NCBI GenBank assembly: GCA_033344815.1
Contig: JAWPMR010000001.1
Span: 916,136 to 980,135, forward strand
Direction of reading: 5' to 3'
Origin: Paracoccaceae bacterium
GTDB taxonomy: Bacteria; Pseudomonadota; Alphaproteobacteria; Rhodobacterales; Rhodobacteraceae
Length of the DNA: 64,000 bases
Shown here: piece after piece, positions 45,456-55,942 of the stretch
Position numbering within the stretch: position 1 is the first letter of the stretch
How the letters are laid out: every line of letters begins with the position of its first letter
The notes under the pieces: model-generated
Told to the model about the DNA's origin: nothing
Seen by the model: the letters and a program-made list of their open reading frames with translations, nothing else
The model's database searches: none
Translations under genes and position numbers: made by a program

Positions 45456-46592
45456 GTGAGCAGAATCGACAGATATGTCCTGTCGCAATTGCTTGTTCTG
45501 TTCGGCTTTTTCTCACTTGTTCTGGTCGCCGTTTTCTGGATCAACCGCGCGGTCATCCTGTTTGATCGCCTGATCAGCGACGGGCAATCGGCTTTGGTAT
45601 TTCTAGAATTTACCGCCCTTGGTTTGCCCAAACTTATTACGACTGTTTTGCCGATCTCCGCATTTGCAGCGACAGTCTATGTCACAAATCGACTGAACAA
45701 CGAGAGCGAATTAACTGTCATGCAGGCGACCGGCTCCAGCCCGTATCGTCTTGCCCGGCCTGTATTTGTCTTTGGCTTTCTGGTGTTCTTGATGGCGTCG
45801 GTGCTCCAGCACGTCCTTTTGCCTTTGGCGCTGGCGCAATTGGGCGAACGGGAGGCGGAAATCTCGCAAAACGCTACATCACGGCTTTTGACCGAAGGCG
45901 CGTTTTTGCATCCCTCTCAATCTGTCACGTTTTATGCGGGTGAGATCACCGAGGAAGGTGTTTTGAAAGACGTTTTCCTATCGGACGGTCGCAAACCAGA
46001 AGAAGGCGTCATTTATACTGCCGATGAGGCTTATCTGATACGAAATCTCGACACGACGACATTGATCATGGTGGATGGGATGGTCCAGCGTCTCAGCAGC
46101 ATCACAAATCGCCTCTCGACAGCACATTTTACAGATTTTTCTTTCGATATCAGTACATTGGTTCGAAATGACGCGTCACATGGATTGGTTGCGCGCAACA
46201 TGATCACGCCGGATTTAATGGTGTCTTGGGCAGAATTGTCAGAACAAACGGGACAGCCCACAGGACACTTGGCGGAGGAATTTCATGCACGCTTTGCGGA
46301 GCCCCTGTTTTGTATTGTGGCCGCCATGATCGGGTTCACGACGCTGTTGGTAGGAGGGTATTCGCGATTTGGTGTCTGGCGAGAAGTGGTGATCGCCTTC
46401 GGATTGTTATTGTTGATAAACGGTGCGCGCTCCACCCTGCAGAACCCCGTCCGCGATGATCCCCGGCTGTGGCCGCTACTCTATGTGCCGGTCCTCTTCG
46501 GAAGTCTGCTTGCTTTGGCTATGCTGTGGTATGTGGCGCGCCCGAAACGGCGCAGACCTCAGGTGTCCCTTGCAGGTGAGGTCGCAGCATGA
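45456..46592 (+). CDS. lptF: LPS export ABC transporter permease
   Basis: A 378-residue inner-membrane subunit of the LptB2FG complex that extracts lipopolysaccharide for transport to the cell surface. Membrane helices lie at the N-terminus (LVLFGFFSLVLVAVFWI) and in the C-terminal third, with a periplasmic beta-jellyroll between. The GTG at 45456 is chosen because AAGGGGA lies five bases upstream; the longer frame has no such site. It overlaps lptG by four bases (ATGA). Confidence 0.92.
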   Translation: MSRIDRYVLSQLLVLFGFFSLVLVAVFWINRAVILFDRLISDGQSALVFLEFTALGLPKLITTVLPISAFAATVYVTNRLNNESELTVMQATGSSPYRLARPVFVFGFLVFLMASVLQHVLLPLALAQLGEREAEISQNATSRLLTEGAFLHPSQSVTFYAGEITEEGVLKDVFLSDGRKPEEGVIYTADEAYLIRNLDTTTLIMVDGMVQRLSSITNRLSTAHFTDFSFDISTLVRNDASHGLVARNMITPDLMVSWAELSEQTGQPTGHLAEEFHARFAEPLFCIVAAMIGFTTLLVGGYSRFGVWREVVIAFGLLLLINGARSTLQNPVRDDPRLWPLLYVPVLFGSLLALAMLWYVARPKRRRPQVSLAGEVAA

Positions 46593-47686
46593 TCCTGCAT
46601 TTCTACTTTGCGCGGCGATTTGCGACCAATTTCCTCGTATTGACGGTCGTGCTATTTTCACTCGTAGCACTGGTCGATCTTGTGGACCAAACCCGGGTGT
46701 TCGGCGATCTTGGCGTCAGTTTTGGCCGCATAATTGGCCTCACTTTCTTGAATGTGCCTCACACTGTGAACGAGATCCTGCCTTTGATCATGATCCTGAG
46801 CACCATCGCAATGTTCATCGGTCTGGCGCGCTCGTCTGAACTTGTGGCAACCCGGGCAGCGGGTCGTTCAGGGTTGCGCGCCCTGCATGCGCCTGTGATC
46901 GTGGCACTCATCATTGGCGCACTGGCAGTGACCATGCTTAACCCGATCGTTGCGGGCACTTCGAAACGCTACAGCGAGTTGGCAGAAAGTTACAGGACCG
47001 GCGGTGCATCAACCCTTTCCATTTCCGGACAAGGCCTCTGGCTTCGACAGGGGGATGCCGAGGGTCAGTCGGTCATTCGGGCTTGGCGGTCCAATGCAAA
47101 TGCGTCCATACTTTATGACGTTACAATCATTACTTACGCACCCGGTCAGGGTCCGGTACGCCGTATTGTATCGCGCAGCGCGGCGCTTCAGGAAGGCGGT
47201 TGGGTTTTGCGAGATGTGAAGCTCTGGCGGCTGGAAGAAGGCTGGAATTCGGAAGCAAATGCAGAAATCCACGAAGAACTCTTCATTCCGTCCAGCCTGA
47301 CACTGGACCGTATTCGGGAAAGCTTTGCACGACCAAGCGCGATTTCTATCTGGAAATTGCCCGAATTTATCGCGCAACTGGACCGCGCTGGATTTTCGTC
47401 ACGCAAGCACCGGGTTTGGTTCCAGTCGGAATTGGCACGCCCGCTGTTTCTGATGGCGATGGTTTTGATTGCGAGCGCTTTCACGATGCGCCATACCCGG
47501 CTTGGCGGCACGGGTATTGCAGTGCTGTCGGCTGTACTTTTGGGGTTTAGCTTGTATTTCATCCGCAGCTTTGCACAGATTCTGGGCGAAAACGGCCAGA
47601 TCCCGATTTACTTGGCGGCATGGGCCCCGCCCATCGCAGCGGTTCTTCTTGCTTTGGGCCTATTGCTCCATGCGGAGGATGGCTGA
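46589..47686 (+). CDS. lptG: LPS export ABC transporter permease
   Basis: A 365-residue permease paired with LptF. The same architecture is visible: N-terminal helices (FLVLTVVLFSLVALVDLV), a periplasmic jellyroll, and C-terminal helices around FTMRHTRLGGTGIAVLSAVLLGFSLYF, a conserved LptG stretch. It overlaps lptF by four bases and the lptD start by eight, so translation is coupled. Confidence 0.93.
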   Translation: MILHFYFARRFATNFLVLTVVLFSLVALVDLVDQTRVFGDLGVSFGRIIGLTFLNVPHTVNEILPLIMILSTIAMFIGLARSSELVATRAAGRSGLRALHAPVIVALIIGALAVTMLNPIVAGTSKRYSELAESYRTGGASTLSISGQGLWLRQGDAEGQSVIRAWRSNANASILYDVTIITYAPGQGPVRRIVSRSAALQEGGWVLRDVKLWRLEEGWNSEANAEIHEELFIPSSLTLDRIRESFARPSAISIWKLPEFIAQLDRAGFSSRKHRVWFQSELARPLFLMAMVLIASAFTMRHTRLGGTGIAVLSAVLLGFSLYFIRSFAQILGENGQIPIYLAAWAPPIAAVLLALGLLLHAEDG

Positions 47687-49811
47687 AACCGTGTTGCGTG
47701 TTGTTACCGTCTGTTTGATGCTGTTTTGCCCGTTCACGTTGTGGGCTCAAGAGGAAGAGCCTGTACCGGCGGTTTTGATTGCAGACGAGTTGTTTATCGC
47801 GAATGACCGAGAGCTGATCGCACGCGGAAATGTCGAGGCGTTTCAGGGTCCGACACGGATCACTGCAAAGGAAATACGCTATGACCGCGACACCGGCGCA
47901 TTGACGATCACCGGTCCGATCACGCTTCAGGATGGCGAAGGCATAACCGTCCTCGCTTCGGCTGCGGAGCTTGATACGACGTTACAGACTGGCTTGTTAA
48001 CCAGCGCAAGGCTGGTTCTGGATCAACAGTTGCAATTGGCCGCAGTGCAGCTGCAACGTGTTAACAGTCGCTACAGCCAGCTCTACAAAACAACTGTAAG
48101 CTCTTGTAAGGTATGTGAAGACGGCCGCCCGCCGCTGTGGCAGATCCGTGCAAAACGCGTTATCCATGACAAGGAGGAACGCCAGCTTTACTTCAATGGA
48201 GCGCAGTTTCGCATTCTCGACATTCCCATACTTTACCTGCCGCAATTGCGTCTGCCCGACCCGACGCTGGAACGTGCTACTGGATTCTTGATCCCCTCGC
48301 TGCGCACAACGAGCCAATTGGGTACAGGCATCAAACTTCCCTACTTCATCAAACTTGGGGACGATCGGGATCTTACCGTGACGCCCTATATATCCGCGAA
48401 TACCCGCACGCTTGAACTTCGATATCGCCAGGCTTTTGTAAACGGACGCATTGAATTCAATGGTGCCGTAAGCCGCGACGACATTCGTCCCGGCGAAGTG
48501 CGCGCTTATGTTTTTGGTATTGGGCAATTTGCGCTGAAGAATGATTTCCGACTGGACTTCGATGTCGAACTTACCTCGGATAACGCCTACCTGAGCAATT
48601 ATGATTTCTCAGGCAAAGACAGGCTCGACAGTGCAATTACGATAAGCCGCGCCCGCCGCGACGAGTTCATTTCCGGCAGTGTCATCGCGTTCAAGTCCCT
48701 GCGCGATGCTGACGTCAATGCAGAACTGCCGACCATTGTTGCGGACGGTATCTATGAAGCACGGTATTTTCCCACGGCATTGGGCGGCGAAGTGCGTCTG
48801 GATGTGAATGGGCACAGTCACTACCGCTATTCCGACGAGGATATCGTGGGGCGCGATGTCGGCCGTTTCAGCACGGAAGTCGATTGGTTGCGCAGCTGGA
48901 CACTCTCGCAAGGGCTGCGCACCGAACTGGTTCTGGGGGCGGCGGCAGATTTGTTCAATATCACGCAGGACAGCTCAATTCCCCAAACACAGACCCAGTT
49001 GAGCCCTCATGGCAGAATTGCCTTTCGCTATCCAATGTCGCGCAGTTCCGCCGGAGGGGTGACCGAATTGTTAGAACCGATTGTGCAATTTGCCTGGACC
49101 GGCGGCGACCGGCTCAACATCCCCAACGAAGAAAGCACCCGGGTCGAATTTGATGGTGGTAATCTGATTGCCCTGTCGCGGTTTCCAGAGCCTGACCGGC
49201 GCGAAAGAGGCCGTGCAACGGCGATTGGTCTGAACTGGGCCCGTTTTGATCCAAATGGATATGAAACCTCACTGACGCTGGGGCAGGTCTTGCGCGATGA
49301 AGCAGATGACGCCTTTACGGTCACATCCGGCCTGACCGGAACGACATCGAATTACTTGGTGGCGGGCCAGATCAAATCCAGCAACAATTGGTCGATCACG
49401 GCGCGTACTCTCTTTGATGCCGGATTCGATTTTTCAAAAGCTGAAATTCGTGGGAGTTACATTCATAACAGAGGCAGCCTGGCGGGCAGCTACGTTTGGC
49501 TGACGCAGGATGAGGAGGAAGACCGTCCCGACAACATTGCCGAAATCGCATTGGCTGGCATCTATCGTGTCAATCAATATTGGTCCACCTCCGCCAACTG
49601 GCGCTATGATATCCCGTTGGATCGCGCCGCCAATATCGGAATGGGCCTCAGGTACAACAATGAATGCGTATCCGTCGATTTTGCCGTCAGTCGCGACTTT
49701 GCGACTTCCCAAAGCCTTGCACCCACTACGACTTTGGGCTTATCCATCGGGCTACGCGGGTTTTCAGCGCGCAAAGGCACTGAAACATACACAAGAACAT
49801 GCGGGAATTAA
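47679..49811 (+). CDS. lptD: LPS-assembly protein, outer membrane
   Basis: About 710 residues. A signal peptide (VVTVCLMLFCPFTLWA) is followed by an OstA/LptA-like domain (VLIADELFIANDRELIARGNVEAF, about 30-150) and a C-terminal beta-barrel. Cysteines in SCKVC, NECVS and the C-terminal TCGN provide the disulfide pattern LptD needs. The ATG at 47679 is chosen from the signal peptide; GGAGG touches it, so the exact start is uncertain. LptD inserts LPS in the outer leaflet. It is followed by surA, whose product helps fold outer membrane proteins such as LptD. Confidence 0.92.
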   Translation: MAETVLRVVTVCLMLFCPFTLWAQEEEPVPAVLIADELFIANDRELIARGNVEAFQGPTRITAKEIRYDRDTGALTITGPITLQDGEGITVLASAAELDTTLQTGLLTSARLVLDQQLQLAAVQLQRVNSRYSQLYKTTVSSCKVCEDGRPPLWQIRAKRVIHDKEERQLYFNGAQFRILDIPILYLPQLRLPDPTLERATGFLIPSLRTTSQLGTGIKLPYFIKLGDDRDLTVTPYISANTRTLELRYRQAFVNGRIEFNGAVSRDDIRPGEVRAYVFGIGQFALKNDFRLDFDVELTSDNAYLSNYDFSGKDRLDSAITISRARRDEFISGSVIAFKSLRDADVNAELPTIVADGIYEARYFPTALGGEVRLDVNGHSHYRYSDEDIVGRDVGRFSTEVDWLRSWTLSQGLRTELVLGAAADLFNITQDSSIPQTQTQLSPHGRIAFRYPMSRSSAGGVTELLEPIVQFAWTGGDRLNIPNEESTRVEFDGGNLIALSRFPEPDRRERGRATAIGLNWARFDPNGYETSLTLGQVLRDEADDAFTVTSGLTGTTSNYLVAGQIKSSNNWSITARTLFDAGFDFSKAEIRGSYIHNRGSLAGSYVWLTQDEEEDRPDNIAEIALAGIYRVNQYWSTSANWRYDIPLDRAANIGMGLRYNNECVSVDFAVSRDFATSQSLAPTTTLGLSIGLRGFSARKGTETYTRTCGN

Positions 49812-49815
49812 GAAA

Positions 49816-51036
49816 ATGAGCGCAGTGAGCAGTATGAGACATGTTTTGGCAGTGGCGCTTGGATTGAGCATTGCGGCTCCTCTGCAGGCACAGAACCTTT
49901 TTGATCCCATCGTTCTGGTCAATGACGATGTTGTAACTGAATTTGAAGTCGACCAGCGGGTCACGTTTTTGCGCCTGCTGAACGCACCGGGTTCCAACCG
50001 TTCTGCGGTTATTGAGGCGCTGATCAATGAACGCCTTCAATCAGAGTTTATTGCAGCCTCCGGGCTGGAATTGACGGAAGAAGGCATCGAAACCGCCATC
50101 GTTGAATTTGCTGGGCGCGCCAACATGGAAAAAGATGAGTTTCTTACTGCTCTTGGTGAAAATGGTGTCGCGGAAGCCAGTTTCCGCAGCTTTATCGAGG
50201 TCGGTATTGCATGGCGCGATCTGATTGCGGCGCGCTACGGGGCGCGGGTTGAAATTACCGAAGAAGAGATTGACCGGGCTCTCGGCTCCACAGTCGGAAC
50301 CACTGGAATCCGTGTTCTGGTGTCCGAGATCATCATCCCCGCGCCGCCGGAAAGTCGCGAGGATGTGGAACAACTGGCCATCGAAATCGCGCAATCGCAG
50401 TCACAGGAAGAGTTTTCCGACTACGCCCGCGAATTCTCCGCAACCGCATCACGCGAAGACGGTGGCCGCTTGCCGTGGCAGAACCTGAACAATCTTCCGC
50501 CCGTCTTGCGGCCTTTGCTCTTGTCACTGGCACCGGGGGACGTCACGGATCCGTTGAATATCCCCGATGCGGTTGCCCTGTTCCAGTTGCGCGAAATCGA
50601 GGAAACAGGCGGCGCAAGTCAGGAATTCGCGGCCCTCGAATATGCGATCTATTATATCCCCGGAGGACGGACGCCAGAAGGGTTGGCAGCGGCAAGCAAG
50701 GTGAGCGCGCAGGTTGATCAATGCGACGATCTTTACGGTTTGGCTCAGGGCGAGCCTGCGGAAACCCTGGAGCGCACAACACTTCCCCCCGCCGAGGTTC
50801 CGCAAGACATCGCAATCGAATTGAGCAAGCTCGACCCCGGCGAGATTTCAACCGCTTTGACCCGGAACAACGGCCAGACGCTGGTGTTTCTGATGATGTG
50901 TGGTCGCACGGCGGCGGTGAATGAAGACGTCGCGCGCGAAGACGCAGCGGCAGCGTTGCGCGCGAACCGCATTAACGCTTATGCCGATAGCCTTTTGGAC
51001 CAACTGCGCGCAGACGCCCGCATCATCACGCCGTGA
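49816..51036 (+). CDS. surA: Periplasmic chaperone / peptidyl-prolyl isomerase
   Basis: About 406 residues. A signal peptide (MRHVLAVALGLSIAAPLQA) precedes a SurA_N domain that starts with FDPIVLVNDDVVTEFEVDQRV. One parvulin domain follows around residues 165-275 (EIIIPAPPESREDVEQLA...), then a C-terminal extension with FLMMCGR. One rotamase domain rather than the two of E. coli is usual in Rhodobacterales. The ATG at 49816 is five bases after lptD; one at 49834 is also possible. It overlaps pdxA by four bases. Confidence 0.9.
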   Translation: MSAVSSMRHVLAVALGLSIAAPLQAQNLFDPIVLVNDDVVTEFEVDQRVTFLRLLNAPGSNRSAVIEALINERLQSEFIAASGLELTEEGIETAIVEFAGRANMEKDEFLTALGENGVAEASFRSFIEVGIAWRDLIAARYGARVEITEEEIDRALGSTVGTTGIRVLVSEIIIPAPPESREDVEQLAIEIAQSQSQEEFSDYAREFSATASREDGGRLPWQNLNNLPPVLRPLLLSLAPGDVTDPLNIPDAVALFQLREIEETGGASQEFAALEYAIYYIPGGRTPEGLAAASKVSAQVDQCDDLYGLAQGEPAETLERTTLPPAEVPQDIAIELSKLDPGEISTALTRNNGQTLVFLMMCGRTAAVNEDVAREDAAAALRANRINAYADSLLDQLRADARIITP

Positions 51037-52007
51037 ACGCTCCAAAAGCGCCTGTCATCATCAGTTGCGGCGAACCTGCAGGGATCGGTCCGGAGATCGC
51101 GGCGCGCGCATGGTCTGCTGTGAAATCAGACATGACGCTTGTCTGGATGGGCGATACGCGCCACCTGCCCGAAGGCACCCGCTATGAGGTCATCAGCGCC
51201 TTGTCAGAGGCCGCCGCAATGACGCCTGAGGCCTTGCCGGTATTGCATCGTGATTTTGCAAATCCGGCCACGCCCGGAACGCCCGATCCACAGAATGCGC
51301 AAGGGGTCATCGAGGTGATCGCCGCCTGCGTGGGGCTTGTACAATCCGGGGAGGCCTGTGCCCTCTGCACCGCTCCCATTCACAAAAAAGCACTGATCGA
51401 GGGAGCGGATTTTGCCTATCCCGGCCATACTGAATACCTGGCGGATCTCGCGGGAGGTGGGCGCGCGGTGATGATGCTGGCGTCCGAGCAGCTTCGCGTT
51501 GTGCCTGCAACCATCCATATCGCGCTGCAGGATGTACCAAAAGCGCTGACACCGGAACTGTTGCGGGAAACGATCGAGATCACAGAGAGTGCCCTGCAGG
51601 GGCGCTTTGGCATTCCCAACCCGCGCATCGCCGTCGCAGGCTTGAACCCGCATGCTGGTGAAGGGGGCGCCATGGGTCGGCAGGAACTAGACTGGATTGC
51701 CGGGCTTTTGGATCAGATGCGCGATGAGGGCCATGATCTGCGCGGCCCTCTGCCTGCCGACACGATGTTTCATGCAGCGGCACGCACCGGATATGACGCC
51801 GCCGTCGCGATGTATCACGATCAGGCGCTGATCCCGATCAAGACGCTGGATTTCGACAAGGGCGTCAATGTCACACTGGGATTGCCGTTTGTGCGCACCT
51901 CGCCTGATCACGGCACCGCATTTGATATCGCGGGCAAAGGCATTGCCAATCCAACAAGTATGATCGAGGCGCTGAAACTGGCGGCGAAAATGGCAAATGC
52001 GATCTAA
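51033..52007 (+). CDS. pdxA: 4-hydroxythreonine-4-phosphate dehydrogenase
   Basis: A 324-residue enzyme of pyridoxal phosphate synthesis. Metal-binding histidines are in YPGHTEYLA and AMYHDQALIPIK; the family start VIISCGEPAGIGPEI is present. It starts with GTG in a GTGA overlap with surA. NAD-dependent oxidation and decarboxylation of 4-phosphohydroxy-threonine is its known role. Confidence 0.95.
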   Translation: MNAPKAPVIISCGEPAGIGPEIAARAWSAVKSDMTLVWMGDTRHLPEGTRYEVISALSEAAAMTPEALPVLHRDFANPATPGTPDPQNAQGVIEVIAACVGLVQSGEACALCTAPIHKKALIEGADFAYPGHTEYLADLAGGGRAVMMLASEQLRVVPATIHIALQDVPKALTPELLRETIEITESALQGRFGIPNPRIAVAGLNPHAGEGGAMGRQELDWIAGLLDQMRDEGHDLRGPLPADTMFHAAARTGYDAAVAMYHDQALIPIKTLDFDKGVNVTLGLPFVRTSPDHGTAFDIAGKGIANPTSMIEALKLAAKMANAI

Positions 52008-52010
52008 CGC

Positions 52011-52853
52011 ATGAGCACAATTGACAGCCTTCCACCGCTGCGGGACGTGATCCGCACCCATGACCTGCAAGCCCGCAAATCCATGGGACAGAACTTCTTG
52101 CTGGACCTGAACCTCACAGCCAAGATTGCGCGGCAGGCGGGCGATCTGAGCCTGTGTGATGTGCTGGAAATCGGGCCGGGCCCGGGTGGTTTGACGCGCG
52201 GCCTCCTCTCTGAGGGGGCACGCCATGTGCTGGCGATTGAAAAGGACGCACGATGCCTGCCCGCGCTGGCCGAAATCACGCAGGCCTATCCCGACCGGTT
52301 GAGCGTCATGGAAGGGGATGCGTTGCAAATCGACCCGCTTGCCCACCTGACACCGCCCATCCGGGTTGCGGCCAACCTGCCCTATAACATCGGGACGGAA
52401 CTTCTGGTGCGTTGGTTGACGCCGGAGAAATGGCCCCCCTTCTGGCAAAGCCTGACCCTGATGTTTCAGCGGGAAGTGGCAGATCGCATTGTCGCACAGC
52501 CAGGCAGCAAGACATATGGCCGCCTCGCGATTCTGGCGCAATGGCGATCCGAAGCCCGGATTGTGCTGCAACTGCCACCGGAAGCCTTTACGCCGCCGCC
52601 CAAGGTATCCAGCAGTGTGGTGCATCTGACAGCGCTCACCGAACCGCGTTATCCTGCAGATGCCGCTGTTCTAAGCCGCGTGGTCGCAGCAGCCTTCAAC
52701 CAAAGACGCAAGATGCTGCGCGCTGCGCTCAAGGGCGTGGCACCAGATATCGAAGATCGACTCATCCGTGCTGGGTTAAAACCAACGGACCGCGCCGAAC
52801 AAATTCCGCTGGAGGGTTTTTGCGCCCTTGCCCGGGAAATTGCGCGACCCTGA
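52011..52853 (+). CDS. rsmA: 16S rRNA dimethyladenosine transferase
   Basis: A 280-residue KsgA/RsmA methyltransferase acting on A1518 and A1519 of 16S rRNA. Motif [15 protein letters not shown], the MGQNFLLD N-terminus and the catalytic NLPYNIGTE are visible. It closes the lptFGD-surA-pdxA-rsmA operon, three bases after pdxA. No terminator was seen in the short gap to the convergent DUF4167 gene. Confidence 0.95.
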   Translation: MSTIDSLPPLRDVIRTHDLQARKSMGQNFLLDLNLTAKIARQAGDLSLCDVLEIGPGPGGLTRGLLSEGARHVLAIEKDARCLPALAEITQAYPDRLSVMEGDALQIDPLAHLTPPIRVAANLPYNIGTELLVRWLTPEKWPPFWQSLTLMFQREVADRIVAQPGSKTYGRLAILAQWRSEARIVLQLPPEAFTPPPKVSSSVVHLTALTEPRYPADAAVLSRVVAAAFNQRRKMLRAALKGVAPDIEDRLIRAGLKPTDRAEQIPLEGFCALAREIARP

Positions 52854-52890
52854 ACGCACCCGACCCCAAAGCGAGCAATCTGTTTTAGGA

Positions 52891-53484
52891 TTATTCCGCG
52901 GCTTCCGGGGCGTCATCACCGCCGGGTTGCACGTCATCGCTGGCCGCTGGTTTCGGACGCGGTTTGCGACGCGGCGTCCGTTTGGGTTTTGGCTTGGGTT
53001 TGGTTTCAGGTTGGCTCTCAGGCGTTTCCACCAGATTGCTCTCTGTGTCCTCATCCACTGTATCCGGCTGTACTTGCGGCTGCGGTTGCGCGTGTGGCTG
53101 GGGTTGAGACGCCTGCTGTTCCGCGGCATGGGCGGCGTCACGTTCCTGACGCTCGGCCCGTTCCCGGTCACGTTCCGCCTGACGTTCCCGGTTCTGGCGA
53201 TCCTGCTCTTCGCGACGCGCATCAATCTCGCGCTGCGCTTCGGCCAACATGCGGGTGTAATGCTCCGCGTGCTGCTGAAAGTTCTCAGCGGCAACCCGAT
53301 CATTACTCAACTGCGCATCGCGCGCCAATTGATTGTATTTTTCGATGATCTGTTGTGGGGTCCCACGCACTTTGCCTTCGGGTCCGGAACTGTCGAACAC
53401 GCGGTTGACGACGTTGCCGCCTTGATTGCCTTGGGACCGGTTGCGGTTGCTCTTCGAGCGGGACCGGGATCTCGATGATTTCAT
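52891..53484 (-). CDS. DUF4167 RNA-binding-like protein
   Basis: A 197-residue, highly charged protein. The N-terminal third has a basic start (SRSRSRSKSNRNRSQGN) and a conserved NRVFDSSGPEGKVRGTPQQIIEKYNQLARDA block that is the DUF4167 signature in alphaproteobacteria. The remainder is low-complexity: Glu/Arg/Gln-rich coiled segment, then Pro/Gln/Pro repeats and a KPKPKPK stretch. A role in RNA binding is guessed from composition. Converges on rsmA. Confidence 0.85.
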   Translation of the reverse strand: MKSSRSRSRSKSNRNRSQGNQGGNVVNRVFDSSGPEGKVRGTPQQIIEKYNQLARDAQLSNDRVAAENFQQHAEHYTRMLAEAQREIDARREEQDRQNRERQAERDRERAERQERDAAHAAEQQASQPQPHAQPQPQVQPDTVDEDTESNLVETPESQPETKPKPKPKRTPRRKPRPKPAASDDVQPGGDDAPEAAE

Positions 53485-53706
53485 GAGGTTGGCTCAGCCT
53501 TCGTGCTGTGAATCCTGTAACCGGAGTGCGCTTCGCGCTTTTTTAAAACCGGGGTGTCTATATGTTGGGCATAACGCCGCGCGGGACCGCTCCGGGAGCC
53601 TCCACCGCTGCAACATGTTTGAATAAGCACGGCCTGCGCGCTGCTGCAAGGGCTAATGCCATATTTTAACTATTTTTGCGAAATTTTCCAGTGTTTTCAG
53701 GCTTTG

Positions 53707-54540
53707 TTAACCAGGTTTGGAGGCGAAAACAACGCGGTCCTGCCCCCCCAGATCCGGGAGAATCGCTACCTCACCCCAGCCTTGCGCCTCGAAAATCTGC
53801 GCGACCTCGCGCCCTTGCTTCCAGCCCGTCTCAACCAGAACGCGACCCTGCGCATTCAAATATCCTTGAGCGTGTGCCGCGATGACGCGGTAAGCCGACA
53901 GCCCATCCTGCTCATCAGTAAGAGCGATACGCGGCTCATGGTCTCGCAACTCCGGCTGGACCTCGTCCATTTCGCTCAGACTCAGATAGGGTGGGTTCGA
54001 CACAATCAGATCAAACCGACCCTCCACCGCATCAAACCAATCCGACTGCAGGATCTGTGCGCGGTCCGCCACAGCGTGGCGCGCGGCATTGGCGCTGGCG
54101 TGCAAACAGGCGTTTTCGCTGATGTCGACGCCGATGCCTTGCGCGTCTGTGCGTTCGGCCAAAAGCGTCACAAGAATACAGCCCGACCCGGTCCCAAGAT
54201 CCAATACCCGCTCAAAAGGCGCCGATAGCGCCACCTCGATCAAAGCTTCTGTCTCGGGTCGTGGGTCCAGCACATCGCGGTTGACGTCAAAGGCGCGGCC
54301 ATAGAACTCGCGCGCGCCGATCAGTTGAGATACCGGGACCCGCACAGCGCGCAGGGCGATCAGATTATCATAGCGTTCCGCAATTTCCGGCGCGATGTCT
54401 TCTGGCGCAATCAGCGTAACCCGCGCTGCATCCACCGATGCCGCATGGGCCAATAACACCCGCGCATCGCGCGCCGGATCCGGCACGCCCGCTGCGCGCA
54501 AGCGGGCCATCGCTGCCACCATGGCCTCTGCGGCTGTCAC
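53707..54540 (-). CDS. prmC: Peptide chain release factor methyltransferase
   Basis: A 277-residue SAM enzyme that methylates the GGQ glutamine of release factors. Motif I is [15 protein letters not shown] and the catalytic [13 protein letters not shown] is present. It starts with GTG, overlapping prfA in a GTGA arrangement, the usual pairing of enzyme and substrate gene. Confidence 0.95.
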   Translation of the reverse strand: MTAAEAMVAAMARLRAAGVPDPARDARVLLAHAASVDAARVTLIAPEDIAPEIAERYDNLIALRAVRVPVSQLIGAREFYGRAFDVNRDVLDPRPETEALIEVALSAPFERVLDLGTGSGCILVTLLAERTDAQGIGVDISENACLHASANAARHAVADRAQILQSDWFDAVEGRFDLIVSNPPYLSLSEMDEVQPELRDHEPRIALTDEQDGLSAYRVIAAHAQGYLNAQGRVLVETGWKQGREVAQIFEAQGWGEVAILPDLGGQDRVVFASKPG

Positions 54541-55592
54541 TGTCCCATCTCCGCCATTTGCCGCGCTTGTGCGTCGGCCGTGAGCGCATCCGCGATCTCG
54601 TCCAGATCGCCTTGCATCACCGCATCCAACCGATAAAGCGTAAGATTTATGCGGTGATCCGTCATGCGCCCCTGCGGGAAATTATAGGTGCGGATACGTT
54701 CGGAGCGATCCCCCGATCCAACCTGTGCTGCGCGATCTGCGGATCGTTCGCTGTCCACCCGATTGCGCTCGGCGTCATACAGCCGAGCCTTGAGCACCTG
54801 CATCGCGATCTCGCGGTTGCGATGCTGTGACTTTTCCGAACTCGTCACCACCAAACCGGTTGGAATATGGGTAATCCGCACAGCGGAGTCTGTGGTGTTC
54901 ACATGCTGCCCGCCCGCGCCCGAAGACCGCATGGTATCTATGCGCAAATCATTTGCATCGATCTGGATGTCTACATCTTCGGCCTCGGGCAGAACCGCGA
55001 CGGTAGCTGCTGATGTGTGAATTCGGCCGCCACTTTCCGTGCTGGGCACGCGTTGAACCCGGTGCACGCCGCTTTCATATTTAAGGCGCGCAAAAACATC
55101 CTGACCCTTGATGTGGGCAACGACCTCCTTGATCCCGCCCAGTTCAGTTTCCTGAAGCTCGATGATATCGAATTTCCACCCCTGCGCCTCTGCATAACGC
55201 TGATACATCCGCAACAAATCACCGGCAAACAGCGCCGCCTCGTCCCCACCTGTACCAGGACGAATTTCGAGCATCGCGGGTTTCGCATCCGCCTTATCTT
55301 TGGGCAGCAAAGCCAGTTGCAAATCAGCTTCCGCGCCGGGCAAGGCCGCTTTGATGCGGGGAATTTCGTCCTGTGCAAGTGTTGCCATATCCGGATCGGA
55401 CAGCATTTCTTCTGCGTCTTCCAGATCACTTTGCAATTGTTGGTAGGCCGAAATCTGTTCCACCACGGGGCGCAGATCAGAATACTCTTTGGCCAAGGCC
55501 GCAATATCAGCCGCCGGATCGCCCGCCGCCATAGCCGCTTCAAGATACTGAAACCGGGCCGTTATCTGTTCTAATCGCTCGCGTGGGATCAT
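54537..55592 (-). CDS. prfA: Peptide chain release factor 1
   Basis: A 351-residue RF1. The GGQ motif is SGAGGQHVN, and the stop-codon-recognising region carries the PxT-type stretch [17 protein letters not shown]. Length is normal. The ATG at 55592 is taken from alignment to the alphaproteobacterial start; a longer frame of nine more codons is open. It heads the prfA-prmC operon and diverges from a small secreted protein. Confidence 0.95.
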   Translation of the reverse strand: MIPRERLEQITARFQYLEAAMAAGDPAADIAALAKEYSDLRPVVEQISAYQQLQSDLEDAEEMLSDPDMATLAQDEIPRIKAALPGAEADLQLALLPKDKADAKPAMLEIRPGTGGDEAALFAGDLLRMYQRYAEAQGWKFDIIELQETELGGIKEVVAHIKGQDVFARLKYESGVHRVQRVPSTESGGRIHTSAATVAVLPEAEDVDIQIDANDLRIDTMRSSGAGGQHVNTTDSAVRITHIPTGLVVTSSEKSQHRNREIAMQVLKARLYDAERNRVDSERSADRAAQVGSGDRSERIRTYNFPQGRMTDHRINLTLYRLDAVMQGDLDEIADALTADAQARQMAEMGQ

Positions 55593-55654
55593 AGTGCTCT
55601 GTCCGATATTGAAAGCCATTGGTCAAGGGCGACACGCGTGCTATTCTTCTGAGG

Positions 55655-55942
55655 ATGAAACGATTGACCCTCATTCTACTCTGTCTGGCAGGGCCGGGAT
55701 TTGCCGATATAACCTATCCGGGCGGCAAAACCGTGGAGTGCTATTGCACGGACAAATCAGGCACGCGCATCGAACTCGGTCAGACCATTTGCCTGCAGGT
55801 GGATGGACGCATGTTCATGGCGCAATGCCAGATGTCTTTGAACGTTCCGATGTGGCGCGAAGTCGAACAAGGATGCCTCTCATCCTCCCTTGGCACCGGC
55901 GATCAGCCGCTCCAATCGTTTGCGGTTGACGCCCAGATCTGA
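55655..55942 (+). CDS. Small secreted cysteine-containing hypothetical protein
   Basis: About 95 residues. A signal peptide (MKRLTLILLCLAGPGFA) is followed by DITYPGGKTVECYCTDKSG and further cysteines (five in the mature part), suggesting a periplasmic protein with disulfides. No family is recognised. It diverges from prfA across 62 bases. Its last 60 bases overlap the 3' end of the convergent DUF1499 gene. Confidence 0.65.
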   Translation: MKRLTLILLCLAGPGFADITYPGGKTVECYCTDKSGTRIELGQTICLQVDGRMFMAQCQMSLNVPMWREVEQGCLSSSLGTGDQPLQSFAVDAQI